A DNA stretch of 8,551 nucleotides from Planctomycetaceae bacterium (GTDB taxonomy: Bacteria > Planctomycetota > Planctomycetia > Planctomycetales > Planctomycetaceae): the NCBI GenBank assembly GCA_003503535.1, contig DOCI01000052.1, forward strand, positions 42,128-50,678, given 5' to 3'. Shown piece after piece: positions 1-6,437 of the stretch. A program made the translations under genes and the position numbers. The notes beneath the pieces were generated by a model. The model did no database searches. It was not told the origin of the DNA and saw only the letters and a list, made by a program, of their open reading frames with translations. The first letter of the stretch is position 1. The number at the start of each line of letters is the position of its first letter.

Positions 1-1668
1 ATCGTTAATCCACACTCCTTCTGCTTCACCGAAATAACTTCCCTCTGTACCGATCGGAGCGGAACTGGAATACGTTGCATCGGTACCCAGCCAGAATCCA
101 CGCTCTGTATACATATTTGCCTGCAGGTTCCAATCGAGATCAGAATTCCCTTTCAGACCGAGCAACTTTGAGAGATTCCAAACGCTTTTCAACTGCCCGC
201 CAAAAATACGATCCTGGCCGAGTGTCAAACTTTCGATGGGGATATGTGGGTCTTCTGCCGGACCACTCACAAACGGAGCGAAGAAGACTGGAGCTTCACC
301 CACGCGGAATTTATTGTTCAGACTGGTAATCCAAGGTTTAGGGCGGGCAACCTGAAGTCCTGTTTGAGGATCCACTTCGGCATCACCTCGTCCAACCCAG
401 CCTCCGTCGTAGCGGTTCTCAATGAAGATATCCCCTGCTTCCATTCGATAAGTTGGCACTCCAAATTCGCTTCCTGTGACCCAGGCATTTTCTGCGTGGA
501 AACTGTCGTGCGAAAGCTGCCGAATTCGGTCAGCTCTGAGTTTAAGATCCCCTTGCATATCGGGAACGTTCACACGCAGTTCACTATCCAGCAGGACCGC
601 TCGATCTTCTCGAATATCGTAATACGCACGGGAAGCACGCATGACATGATTGCCCTGACGAATTTCAATATCGCCCTCCAGGTAAAGCTGCATCGGGGAA
701 TTCTGGTCCTGAAACATTTCCGGTGAAAATGTCCCCGAAGCATTTGCTTGTGTCCAGATCACAACCTGATCGGCTGAAATATCCAATGCTCCGACCTGCT
801 CTCCATCGAGAGGCCCCACGCCTTCAACAACAATATTCACTCCTTGTGAAATCACGGTGATCTGCTCAGGTGGAGAGGACTCCTGAGAAAGATAGCTTTT
901 CACATCGAAACCGATACCAAAACTTCGAGGTGAAATCACGACGTGCCGTTGAGAGACCACTGGAAGCGTTTGTGTCAGACTGTCGAAATCAATCTCTGCA
1001 GGACTGAGTGGAATCGCGTTATCTGGTGCGATGAGCCGAGGTTGATTGAGTGCAGTTTGCTGATGTCGCGATCGGGCCAGTTTTGCTCGTTCCAAAAAAG
1101 GATCACTGGTTGCAGAGATCAACTGCACTTCGTGACGAGGAACGGTTGTTATCTCAGCTGAAGTGACAAGTTCAATCAGAACTGGTTGAGCCGATTCATT
1201 TCTTGCATCCGTTTTGAGCAACACATCCTGCTCAGCGTAAACGACAATTCGAGTCATCAGGCGATTCTGATCCTGAACTGTCGATTTCCAGATCACAATC
1301 TGATTCGCACTCAGTTCCCAATCGCCCTGTTGAATCTGGCAACGGCCCCGCAGCAACGAAATACTTTCGGGAGCAGACCCATTCTGCTGGATTTGATTTG
1401 CATCCCCGTACAATCGTGATGTCACATCGACTGCCGCTGTCGACTCTTCATGTAGAAAATCGCAGCTGATGAAAATCGGATCGAGAATCGTTGGGCCAGT
1501 TTTTTCAGTGGATTCTGCAAAGGGAGGCTTGAACGCAACTCGGCTTTCGGCCACGTCATCCTGTGCCCAGGAAGTTAACATCAATGCAACCAGCGCGACC
1601 AGCACCACGAACGGCAACAGCGTTACCTTTCGTATGGCTCGGCAAAATGGTCGCTCGATGAACACCAT
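1..1668 (-). CDS. lptD: LptD/OstA-like LPS-assembly outer-membrane protein (N-terminal part, runs off left edge)
   Basis: This reading frame is open for all 556 codons from the ATG at 1668 down to base 1, so the C-terminal part lies outside the window. An in-frame TGA sits two codons upstream of that ATG, which makes it the first possible start. Residues 13-35 form a signal peptide: Arg-Lys, a hydrophobic core at 17-31, then SWA|QDD as the probable cleavage site. Two stretches resemble OstA/LptA beta-jellyroll units, about 74-155 (LYGDANQI, LLRGRCQIQQGDWELSANQI) and about 285-400 (LDISADQVVIW, LYLEGDIEIRQGNHVMRA). From about residue 437 the protein matches the start of the LptD barrel region, with PVFFAPFVSGP at 460-470 followed by LTLGQDRIFGG. 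In the known family, LptD sits in the outer membrane and inserts lipopolysaccharide delivered by the Lpt bridge. The family call is by motif and architecture; the true substrate in a planctomycete is inferred. No good ribosome binding site is visible. Confidence 0.82.
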   Translation of the reverse strand, partial: MVFIERPFCRAIRKVTLLPFVVLVALVALMLTSWAQDDVAESRVAFKPPFAESTEKTGPTILDPIFISCDFLHEESTAAVDVTSRLYGDANQIQQNGSAPESISLLRGRCQIQQGDWELSANQIVIWKSTVQDQNRLMTRIVVYAEQDVLLKTDARNESAQPVLIELVTSAEITTVPRHEVQLISATSDPFLERAKLARSRHQQTALNQPRLIAPDNAIPLSPAEIDFDSLTQTLPVVSQRHVVISPRSFGIGFDVKSYLSQESSPPEQITVISQGVNIVVEGVGPLDGEQVGALDISADQVVIWTQANASGTFSPEMFQDQNSPMQLYLEGDIEIRQGNHVMRASRAYYDIREDRAVLLDSELRVNVPDMQGDLKLRADRIRQLSHDSFHAENAWVTGSEFGVPTYRMEAGDIFIENRYDGGWVGRGDAEVDPQTGLQVARPKPWITSLNNKFRVGEAPVFFAPFVSGPAEDPHIPIESLTLGQDRIFGGQLKSVWNLSKLLGLKGNSDLDWNLQANMYTERGFWLGTDATYSSSAPIGTEGSYFGEAEGVWIND

Positions 1669-2268
1669 TGATCAACGAATTTCAGTCTTCTACAGGGGGG
1701 AAAAACATCGCTTGAGAATTGAAGAAAGGAACTCTGATTGCGACGACTGGAAGGACGGACCATTCAGCAGGCGGAGTGTAGTGGAATTCCTGAAAATTGG
1801 TCAACGGGGATCACAGCCATGCAAAACGACGTAAATTTCTTATATGCAACAAGATGCGACACAATGAAGCCCTCTGCTCAAATGGAAATCCAAGAATCCC
1901 TTCCCCGGCTCCCACCAAACCGTAACCTGTTCTGTAGATGGAACTTACGACAGACACTCAACAAAAATACCTGTCTGAACTAAAAAAGATTGTGCAAACT
2001 ATGTCATTCCATGTTCAAAACCCCATATAATCATTACAAATTCTTGTGAGACTTTGAGACTTTTCAGGATGAATCTCTTTACAAATGCACAGTCGCCTTG
2101 GGGAACGAGCATCTCATCTTTGATCAAGCGAAAAGTTGATATTAGTCCGCAAAGTTTACTTAGAAATTAAACAATACTGTTGAATCCATCAGCACAGATC
2201 CATATCATCAAAATACCTGCCTCACAAAATAAAGACCTACCCCACTTGCCTTCCAAACGGAGATCATC
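1669..2268. other. 600-base divergent intergenic region, no convincing gene
   Basis: This gap lies between the divergently transcribed lptD-like gene (minus) and the haem-binding protein gene (plus). Short open frames exist, but none has family-like sequence or a good ribosome binding site. A TATAAG hexamer on the minus strand at 1839-1844 could be a -10 element for the lptD-like gene, although its -35 region is poor. On the plus strand TTGATA at 2136-2141 could be a -35 element for the haem gene, but no good -10 lies at the right spacing. A perfect tandem octamer, GAGACTTT twice, occupies 2048-2063. The stretch from about 1980 to 2240 is visibly AT-rich, as expected for a promoter region. 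Confidence 0.5.
2259..2262 (+). promoter_or_regulatory. Shine-Dalgarno for the haem-binding protein gene
   Basis: GGAG lies six bases before the ATG at 2269. It supports that start over the in-frame Met at codon 15. Confidence 0.6.
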
Positions 2269-2787
2269 ATGACTGAGCCAGCTCAAAAACCCGATGAAAC
2301 CACCCCAAAAATGAAGCCAAGTATCCTGCGTCGCATTGCGGTCTTTGGTATTGTTTTATTTCTGGGACTTCAATTAGTCCCCGTCGATCGTCAAAATCCA
2401 GAAGTCGTAGCAGACATCAATGCACCTGAAGAAGTGAAACTGATTCTTCGCCGGGCTTGTTACGATTGCCATTCCAACGAAACACATTGGCCGTGGTACA
2501 GTTATGTTGCACCCGGGTCGTGGCTGATGGCCAAAGATGTTCGTGAAGGTCGAGACTACCTCAACTTTTCGGAATGGGGCGACTATTACGAACTCGAAGA
2601 AACACCAGAATATTTTCTTGATGAATGCTTTGGCTCCATTGAATCCGGAGAGATGCCCCTCTGGTTTTACCTGCCGCTGCATCCTGAAGCGAAGCTTACT
2701 GAAGAAGATATGAAGATCCTGAAAGATTGGTGTCAGGCGGAGGAGAGTGTTGTTGCCGAAGAGATTGAAGAGGATCTTGAATCCTGA
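2269..2787 (+). CDS. Membrane-anchored haem-binding (CxxCH) domain protein
   Basis: This 172-residue protein has one N-terminal membrane segment (about residues 22-38, IAVFGIVLFLGLQLVPV) that should anchor it with the rest outside the cytoplasm. The single c-type haem site is C64-Y-D-C67-H68, followed by SNETHWPWYSYVAPGSWLMAKD and the LNFSEW motif at 98-103. These, with GEMPLWFYLPLHPEAKL at 127-143, are the signature of the haem-binding domain family I know as Haem_bd (PF14376). M129 is a candidate sixth haem ligand. The tail from 157 is acidic and probably disordered. Family members are thought to bind haem covalently, probably for electron transfer, but no precise partner is known. The gene is first in an apparent operon: acpS starts 57 bases after its stop. 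A link between the haem protein and acpS is not obvious and may only be shared transcription. Confidence 0.85.
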   Translation: MTEPAQKPDETTPKMKPSILRRIAVFGIVLFLGLQLVPVDRQNPEVVADINAPEEVKLILRRACYDCHSNETHWPWYSYVAPGSWLMAKDVREGRDYLNFSEWGDYYELEETPEYFLDECFGSIESGEMPLWFYLPLHPEAKLTEEDMKILKDWCQAEESVVAEEIEEDLES

Positions 2788-2844
2788 ATCCCGCCTGCTG
2801 ATTTTCAATCAGAATCAGATGTTCTCAAAGAAGATGGCTCGACG

Positions 2845-3228
2845 ATGCGTATTTTAGGTTTGGGAACAGACATTGTTGAAATCAGCCGTGTCACAGACAT
2901 GATTGAACGGCACGCCGAGAGTTTTACCGAGCGGATTTACAGCTCTTACGAAATCGAATATTGCTCTTCAAAAAAAAATGCCTCTCAACACTATGCAGGT
3001 CGCTGGGCTGCAAAAGAAGCGGTTATGAAAGCTTTTGGTACCGGATTCATCAAGGGAATTCACTGGAACGAAATCGAAGTCATTTCCCAACAATCTGGTC
3101 AGCCAGAAGTTCGTCTGAGCGGTGAAACCAGTACATTCGCCAGGCAACGAGGAATCGATCAGATACTGCTTTCCATCTCTCACGGTAAAGAGTACGCAAC
3201 AGCGACCGCAATTGTCTGTTCAGAATGA
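2845..3228 (+). CDS. acpS: Holo-[acyl-carrier-protein] synthase AcpS
   Basis: The 127-residue product is of normal AcpS length and carries the family motifs in order: GLGTDIVEISR at 5-15, with D9 as the Mg-binding Asp; RWAAKEAVMKAFGTG at 53-67, with E58 as the second metal ligand; and LLSISHGKEYATATAIV near the C-terminus. AcpS is a cytoplasmic homotrimer that transfers 4'-phosphopantetheine from coenzyme A to a serine of acyl carrier protein, which activates it for fatty-acid synthesis. The ATG at 2845 is preceded by a purine-rich AAAGAAGA at 2828-2835, a moderate ribosome binding site. The nearby ATG at 2834 is out of frame. The stop codon overlaps the start of the following ABC ATPase gene (ATGATGA), which suggests translational coupling. 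The full set of active-site motifs makes this call secure. Confidence 0.95.
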   Translation: MRILGLGTDIVEISRVTDMIERHAESFTERIYSSYEIEYCSSKKNASQHYAGRWAAKEAVMKAFGTGFIKGIHWNEIEVISQQSGQPEVRLSGETSTFARQRGIDQILLSISHGKEYATATAIVCSE

Positions 3229-3959
3229 TGAAATTGAGTAACTCATCGACAACTACCAGATCATCAACGTCTTCGGAGTTTGCAATTCAAATTTCTGATC
3301 TTGTTTATCAGACTAGCAATCGCCAGTTTGAGCTCGTGATCGATCACTTCGAAATGCCAAATTGTTCGACACTGGCGGTGACTGGTCGGAGTGGCTCGGG
3401 AAAGACGACACTGCTCTCTCTCATCACTGGTCAGGTTTCGCCAGTTCAAGGAACCATTGAGGTCCTTAATCGAGATTTGACCTCTCTGACTGGAGCACAA
3501 ATCCGTCGATTCCGGCTGGAAAATATCGGCATTGTTTTTCAGGATTTTCGCCTGATCGATTACTTGACCGTGTACGACAATATCGGAGTCGCGCGAAATC
3601 TGGGCCGCATTCAAAGCTCCGTTAACGTAAAAAGTCGCATCCATCAACTGGCCGAGCAATTTGGAATCGAGAAACTACTCGATCGCTATCCGCGTCAAAT
3701 TTCTCAGGGAGAAAAACAAAGAACAGCCATTGCCCGTGCGATGTTCACGAAGCCCGCTCTCATTCTGGCCGATGAGCCAACAGGTAATCTTGATCCTCAA
3801 AATGCGAATACTGTAGTCAATTTATTGCTCGATGCCGTTCGTGAGAATCAATCATCTTTAATAGTAGTCACACACGATCATCAGCTACGCGATCGCTTTG
3901 ACCAACATCTTGATATGTCCCAAATCACAGGGGAAGCCTCCTTGACTCAAACAAGCTGA
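3225..3959 (+). CDS. ABC transporter ATP-binding protein, MacB/LolD type
   Basis: This 244-residue nucleotide-binding subunit has every catalytic motif: Walker A GRSGSGKT at 54-61, Q-loop Q106 (VFQDF), signature SQGEKQR at 160-166 (G in the second position of LSGGQ is replaced by Q), Walker B LILADEP at 179-185 with catalytic E184, D-loop NLD at 188-190 and the H-loop H217. The segment LTGAQIRRFRLENIGIVFQDFRLIDYLTVYDNI is typical of the MacB/LolD/FtsE group that powers lipoprotein release or extrusion rather than solute import. The first 18 residues are Ser/Thr-rich and precede the domain. The ATG overlaps the acpS stop by four bases; a second ATG follows directly at 3228, so the start may be one codon later. 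No matching permease gene lies in the window. Group assignment is by motif; the substrate is unknown. Confidence 0.88.
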   Translation: MMKLSNSSTTTRSSTSSEFAIQISDLVYQTSNRQFELVIDHFEMPNCSTLAVTGRSGSGKTTLLSLITGQVSPVQGTIEVLNRDLTSLTGAQIRRFRLENIGIVFQDFRLIDYLTVYDNIGVARNLGRIQSSVNVKSRIHQLAEQFGIEKLLDRYPRQISQGEKQRTAIARAMFTKPALILADEPTGNLDPQNANTVVNLLLDAVRENQSSLIVVTHDHQLRDRFDQHLDMSQITGEASLTQTS

Positions 3960-3960
3960 A

Positions 3961-4821
3961 TCAGTTCGTGATTCGCTCCAAGTCATGAAACGTTCTTGCA
4001 AAATGACGGATCACCAGGCTAACCAAATAACAGGCCGTACAAACCAGTACCGTACTGGCACCTGCAGGAATTCGAGTATCGAGCGAAGATAACAAAGCCC
4101 CAACCGCAGAGGCTCCCGCTCCAATCCCCGCAGAGATCAAGAGAATCTGATAAAAGCGATCTGACCACAATCGAGCAGTTACTGCAGGAGTAATGATGAG
4201 TGCCACGATCATCACAACGCCAATTGCGGGCAAGCCAACGACGATAGTGGTCGTTAACAGCAACAATTGTAACCAGTCCACTCGATTCGTGGGCAACCCT
4301 TGCACCGACAGGAAATCCGCATCAAACGTTACGCCGACGCTTAAGCGAAAAGTTAATGCGATAATCAAAACGGTCAGTAGACAAGCTCCACCAATCAGGT
4401 AAACATCCTTAATCAACAAGCTGCCTGGAGAGCCGAACAGAAAAGCATCGAACCCAGCCCGGCCACCAAATTTGCCACTGTTCTGAATCATTCGACTCAA
4501 TACAATTCCAGCTCCAAAGAAGACGCTTAATACACCTGCAACTGCGGTTTCGGTTCTGGTTTTTGAAATCTGTGGAAGAATGCGAATCAACCACACGGCA
4601 AGCAAACCCGATAAAAAAGCTCCGGCAAACTGTAGTGCCAGATTCTGTCCTCCAGCCAGATAATACCCGATGCAAACTCCTGGCAACGAAGCATGAGCCA
4701 GTGCATCCCCGGTTAAGGCCCGTCTGCGTAATACCGCAAAGGTTCCAATGATACCACAGGTGGCACCAACCAACGCTGTTCCGAGTAAAACGACAGCAGT
4801 ATTATAGGGCAGCCCAAACAT
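3961..4821 (-). CDS. Metal ABC transporter permease, ABC-3 family (ZnuB/MntB-like)
   Basis: This 286-residue, very hydrophobic protein has about seven to nine membrane segments, for example 8-31, 61-79, 92-113, 139-160, 184-215, 226-247 and 254-272. Family hallmarks are RRRALTGDALAHASLPG at 32-48, ETAVAGVLSVFFGAGIVL at 91-108 and ALIITPAVTARLW at 207-219. Members form the inner-membrane channel of uptake systems for zinc, manganese or iron, with a periplasmic solute-binding protein and an ATPase. Neither partner is adjacent: the neighbouring ATPase at 3225-3959 is of the MacB/LolD type and convergent. The metal cannot be read from the sequence. A plausible promoter lies at 4868-4895. No Shine-Dalgarno is seen before the ATG at 4821. 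Its stop is one base from that of the convergent ATPase gene. Confidence 0.9.
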   Translation of the reverse strand: MFGLPYNTAVVLLGTALVGATCGIIGTFAVLRRRALTGDALAHASLPGVCIGYYLAGGQNLALQFAGAFLSGLLAVWLIRILPQISKTRTETAVAGVLSVFFGAGIVLSRMIQNSGKFGGRAGFDAFLFGSPGSLLIKDVYLIGGACLLTVLIIALTFRLSVGVTFDADFLSVQGLPTNRVDWLQLLLLTTTIVVGLPAIGVVMIVALIITPAVTARLWSDRFYQILLISAGIGAGASAVGALLSSLDTRIPAGASTVLVCTACYLVSLVIRHFARTFHDLERITN

Positions 4822-4867
4822 GGAGTTTTCGCTTTAACGAGATCATGAGATCCGATTGAGTCATTCG

Positions 4868-4895
4868 ATCATAGCCCAGGTTAAAACAGAAACAA
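4868..4895 (-). promoter_or_regulatory. Candidate sigma-70 promoter of the metal permease gene
   Basis: Read on the minus strand there is TTGTTT (4895-4890), a 16-base spacer, and TATGAT (4873-4868), which matches five of six bases of the -10 consensus. The -10 lies about 47 bases before the permease ATG. The -35 match is partial, so this is a prediction. Confidence 0.4.
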
Positions 4896-4944
4896 ACATA
4901 ACCACAGGGCAACTCGACAATAGTAAAATCAGACGAGACGAGCC

Positions 4945-4960
4945 AGCAACATTCGTTGCT
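4945..4960. repeat. 16-base perfect inverted repeat upstream of the permease gene
   Basis: AGCAAC-ATTC-GTTGCT is a perfect 6-base inverted repeat with a 4-base spacer. It lies about 50 bases upstream of the predicted permease -35 element and could be an operator or a small hairpin. Its centre ACATTCGT recurs in the palindrome at 7367-7380. Confidence 0.4.
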
Positions 4961-4986
4961 CAACGGGTATAATACTCACAGCGCAT

Positions 4987-5025
4987 AAAAAAACACCTTC
5001 AAAGCTTGCCCCAGCTTTGAAGGTG
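4987..5025 (-). terminator. Rho-independent terminator of the sigma factor gene
   Basis: CACCTTCAAAGCT (4994-5006) and AGCTTTGAAGGTG (5013-5025) form a perfect 13-base-pair stem with a 6-base loop. On the minus strand the stem is followed by seven T residues (complement of A at 4987-4993). This is an intrinsic terminator for transcripts coming from the sigma gene, whose stop lies about 150 bases upstream in that direction. The plus strand has no T tract, so the element works one way. Confidence 0.9.
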
Positions 5026-5174
5026 CGATCCCAAGTTGACCCCAAGGGACAGGAGAGAGCTTCATTGTATGTTACTGCATTTAGAACCGATCAATAAAAT
5101 ATTCAATTGACGCGAATAGTCGCTTCGACTCATATTGAGTGCTTGCATAAAAGTCATGATTGCCTCACGACAGT

Positions 5175-6047
5175 TCAGTCACCCATCAAACCACGGTTCA
5201 AACGGTTCAGAGCTTCCTGTTCGATTTGTCGAACTCGTTCACGAGTCAAACCGAGTGACTCACCGATCTGTTTGAGCGTCTTCGGCTCGTCATCATCGAG
5301 ACCAAATCGCATTCGCAGAATGGTTGACTGGCGTTCTTCCATTTCATCCAGCATGCGGTAAACATGTGTCAGATTGTCATTATTGAGAAGTTCGGTTTCC
5401 GGTCCATCCTCACGGGTGTCGGCGACCATTTCACCGAGCGACCAACCATTTTCATCATCGTCGGATTGTGGCGTCGTGTTGTAAAGTTGAATCGCTTTCT
5501 TGACGATCCCCAGTTTTTTCTTAGGGATCTCCAGCTCTTTAGCGACTTCTTCAGCAGTCGGAGTGCGATTCAATTCGTCCTGAAGCCGAGCAGTCGCTTT
5601 TCGCCACTTCGAGAGCAATTCAACCATATAAGCCGGGATACGAATCGTTTTCGCACAATTGACCAATGCCCGCTTGATCGATTGCTTAATCCAGTAACTG
5701 GCATAGGTGCTGAAGCGAGTATTCATATCGGGATCGAATCCCTCAACAGCTCGCAGCAAGCCGAGATTTCCCTCTTCGATCAAATCCTGTAGCGGCAGCC
5801 CCTTGCTTGAGTAACCCCGTGCGATATTGACTACGAGCCGTAAGTTGGCTCGAACCATGCGATCACGTGCCTGAGCATCACCCATGGCGATTCGCCGGGC
5901 GAGGTCTTTTTCTTCATCGGCACTCAGGAGCGACGTTTCGTTAATTTCCCGCAGATACGTTTCCAGCGGATTCTGCACAGAAGTAGAAATACGACGTCGG
6001 CGTGAATGGGGTGTCGTGGTGGTATGAGTCATATCAGGGGCTTTCAT
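5175..6047 (-). CDS. RpoD/SigA-family RNA polymerase sigma factor
   Basis: This 290-residue sigma-70 factor has region 1.2 (NPLETYLREI, about 26-58), region 2 (about 62-133) with DLIEEGNLGLLRAVEGFDP at 88-106 and the -10-recognising RFSTYASYWIKQSIKRAL at 111-128, region 3 (about 136-205) beginning KTIRIPAYMVELLSKW, and region 4 (about 226-288) with the -35-binding helix-turn-helix TLKQIGESLGLTRERVRQIE at 257-276. It directs RNA polymerase to promoters. There is no acidic region 1.1; the N-terminus is a short basic tail (SRRRR at 15-19). The length fits a group 2 or short primary sigma factor. The ATG at 6047 has no clear Shine-Dalgarno, and the in-frame ATG at codon 6 (6032) is an alternative start. 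A strong terminator follows at 4987-5025. Whether it is the housekeeping sigma or a second SigA-like factor cannot be decided from this window. Confidence 0.93.
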   Translation of the reverse strand: MKAPDMTHTTTTPHSRRRRISTSVQNPLETYLREINETSLLSADEEKDLARRIAMGDAQARDRMVRANLRLVVNIARGYSSKGLPLQDLIEEGNLGLLRAVEGFDPDMNTRFSTYASYWIKQSIKRALVNCAKTIRIPAYMVELLSKWRKATARLQDELNRTPTAEEVAKELEIPKKKLGIVKKAIQLYNTTPQSDDDENGWSLGEMVADTREDGPETELLNNDNLTHVYRMLDEMEERQSTILRMRFGLDDDEPKTLKQIGESLGLTRERVRQIEQEALNRLNRGLMGD

Positions 6048-6437
6048 TCTACTGGAAATCGATCATCACGATTTCGGGGGGTGAGTCGTCCTTGTTGTCT
6101 GACCGCTATCCGGGAACCGTTTCTGTGAACGATCGGTCGACCGCGACTCTTGCGTCCTGCAATGCGTACTCGTAATAAAATTATCGTCGTGACAATTTAA
6201 AACCTGCAGTTGCTAGTGACGGAAAACCCCAATCCGCACGAAGCCTCAGGCAATCACAGCAATCGTACCAACCATTCATAATGTTCCGTTGCGGTGTAGC
6301 TACGACAGGACTTAGCGAAGTCGTCGATTAATCGTGTTCCCGCTTTGCACGCAATTCACCAGCCCTGAGGAATGATCCGATTATGACAGCTTCGACAATC
6401 GCAGCAATTCCAGATCGTTTCACGCACCCTGAAAACA
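6048..6437. other. 390-base intergenic region upstream of the sigma gene
   Basis: No gene is seen here between the lipoprotein gene and the sigma gene, both on the minus strand. An AT-rich patch at about 6172-6202, with GATAAT on the minus strand at about 6181-6186, may be the sigma promoter -10, though no good -35 is present. That would give a leader of roughly 120 bases. CGGTCGACCG at 6134-6143 is a 10-base palindrome, and CCTCAGG (6244-6250) is complementary to CCTGAGG (6364-6370). Neither is strong enough to call a structured RNA. Confidence 0.4.

Noticed and set aside
244..726. Open frame of 160 codons on the plus strand within the lptD-like gene
   Set aside because: It is antisense to a frame open for 556 codons that has a signal peptide and family motifs. 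Its own product has no recognisable pattern.
1469..1983. Two overlapping plus-strand open frames at 1469-1834 and 1738-1983
   Set aside because: The first is partly antisense to the lptD-like start. Both have compositions unlike real proteins and lack a good ribosome binding site.
2374..2808. Open frame of 144 codons antisense to the haem-binding protein gene
   Set aside because: The plus-strand gene has clear family motifs and a Shine-Dalgarno. The antisense product looks random.
4968..4973. Perfect TATAAT on the plus strand between the permease and sigma genes
   Set aside because: No -35 element lies at proper spacing, and nothing on the plus strand downstream would be transcribed. The hexamer is in an AT-rich tract beyond the sigma terminator.
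5364..5792. Plus-strand open frame opposite the sigma factor gene
   Set aside because: It is a shadow of a strongly conserved sigma-70 coding sequence.
6244..6370. Possible structured RNA in the gap before the sigma gene, framed by CCTCAGG and CCTGAGG
   Set aside because: Seven complementary bases 113 bases apart are easily due to chance, and the interior shows only short weak stems.
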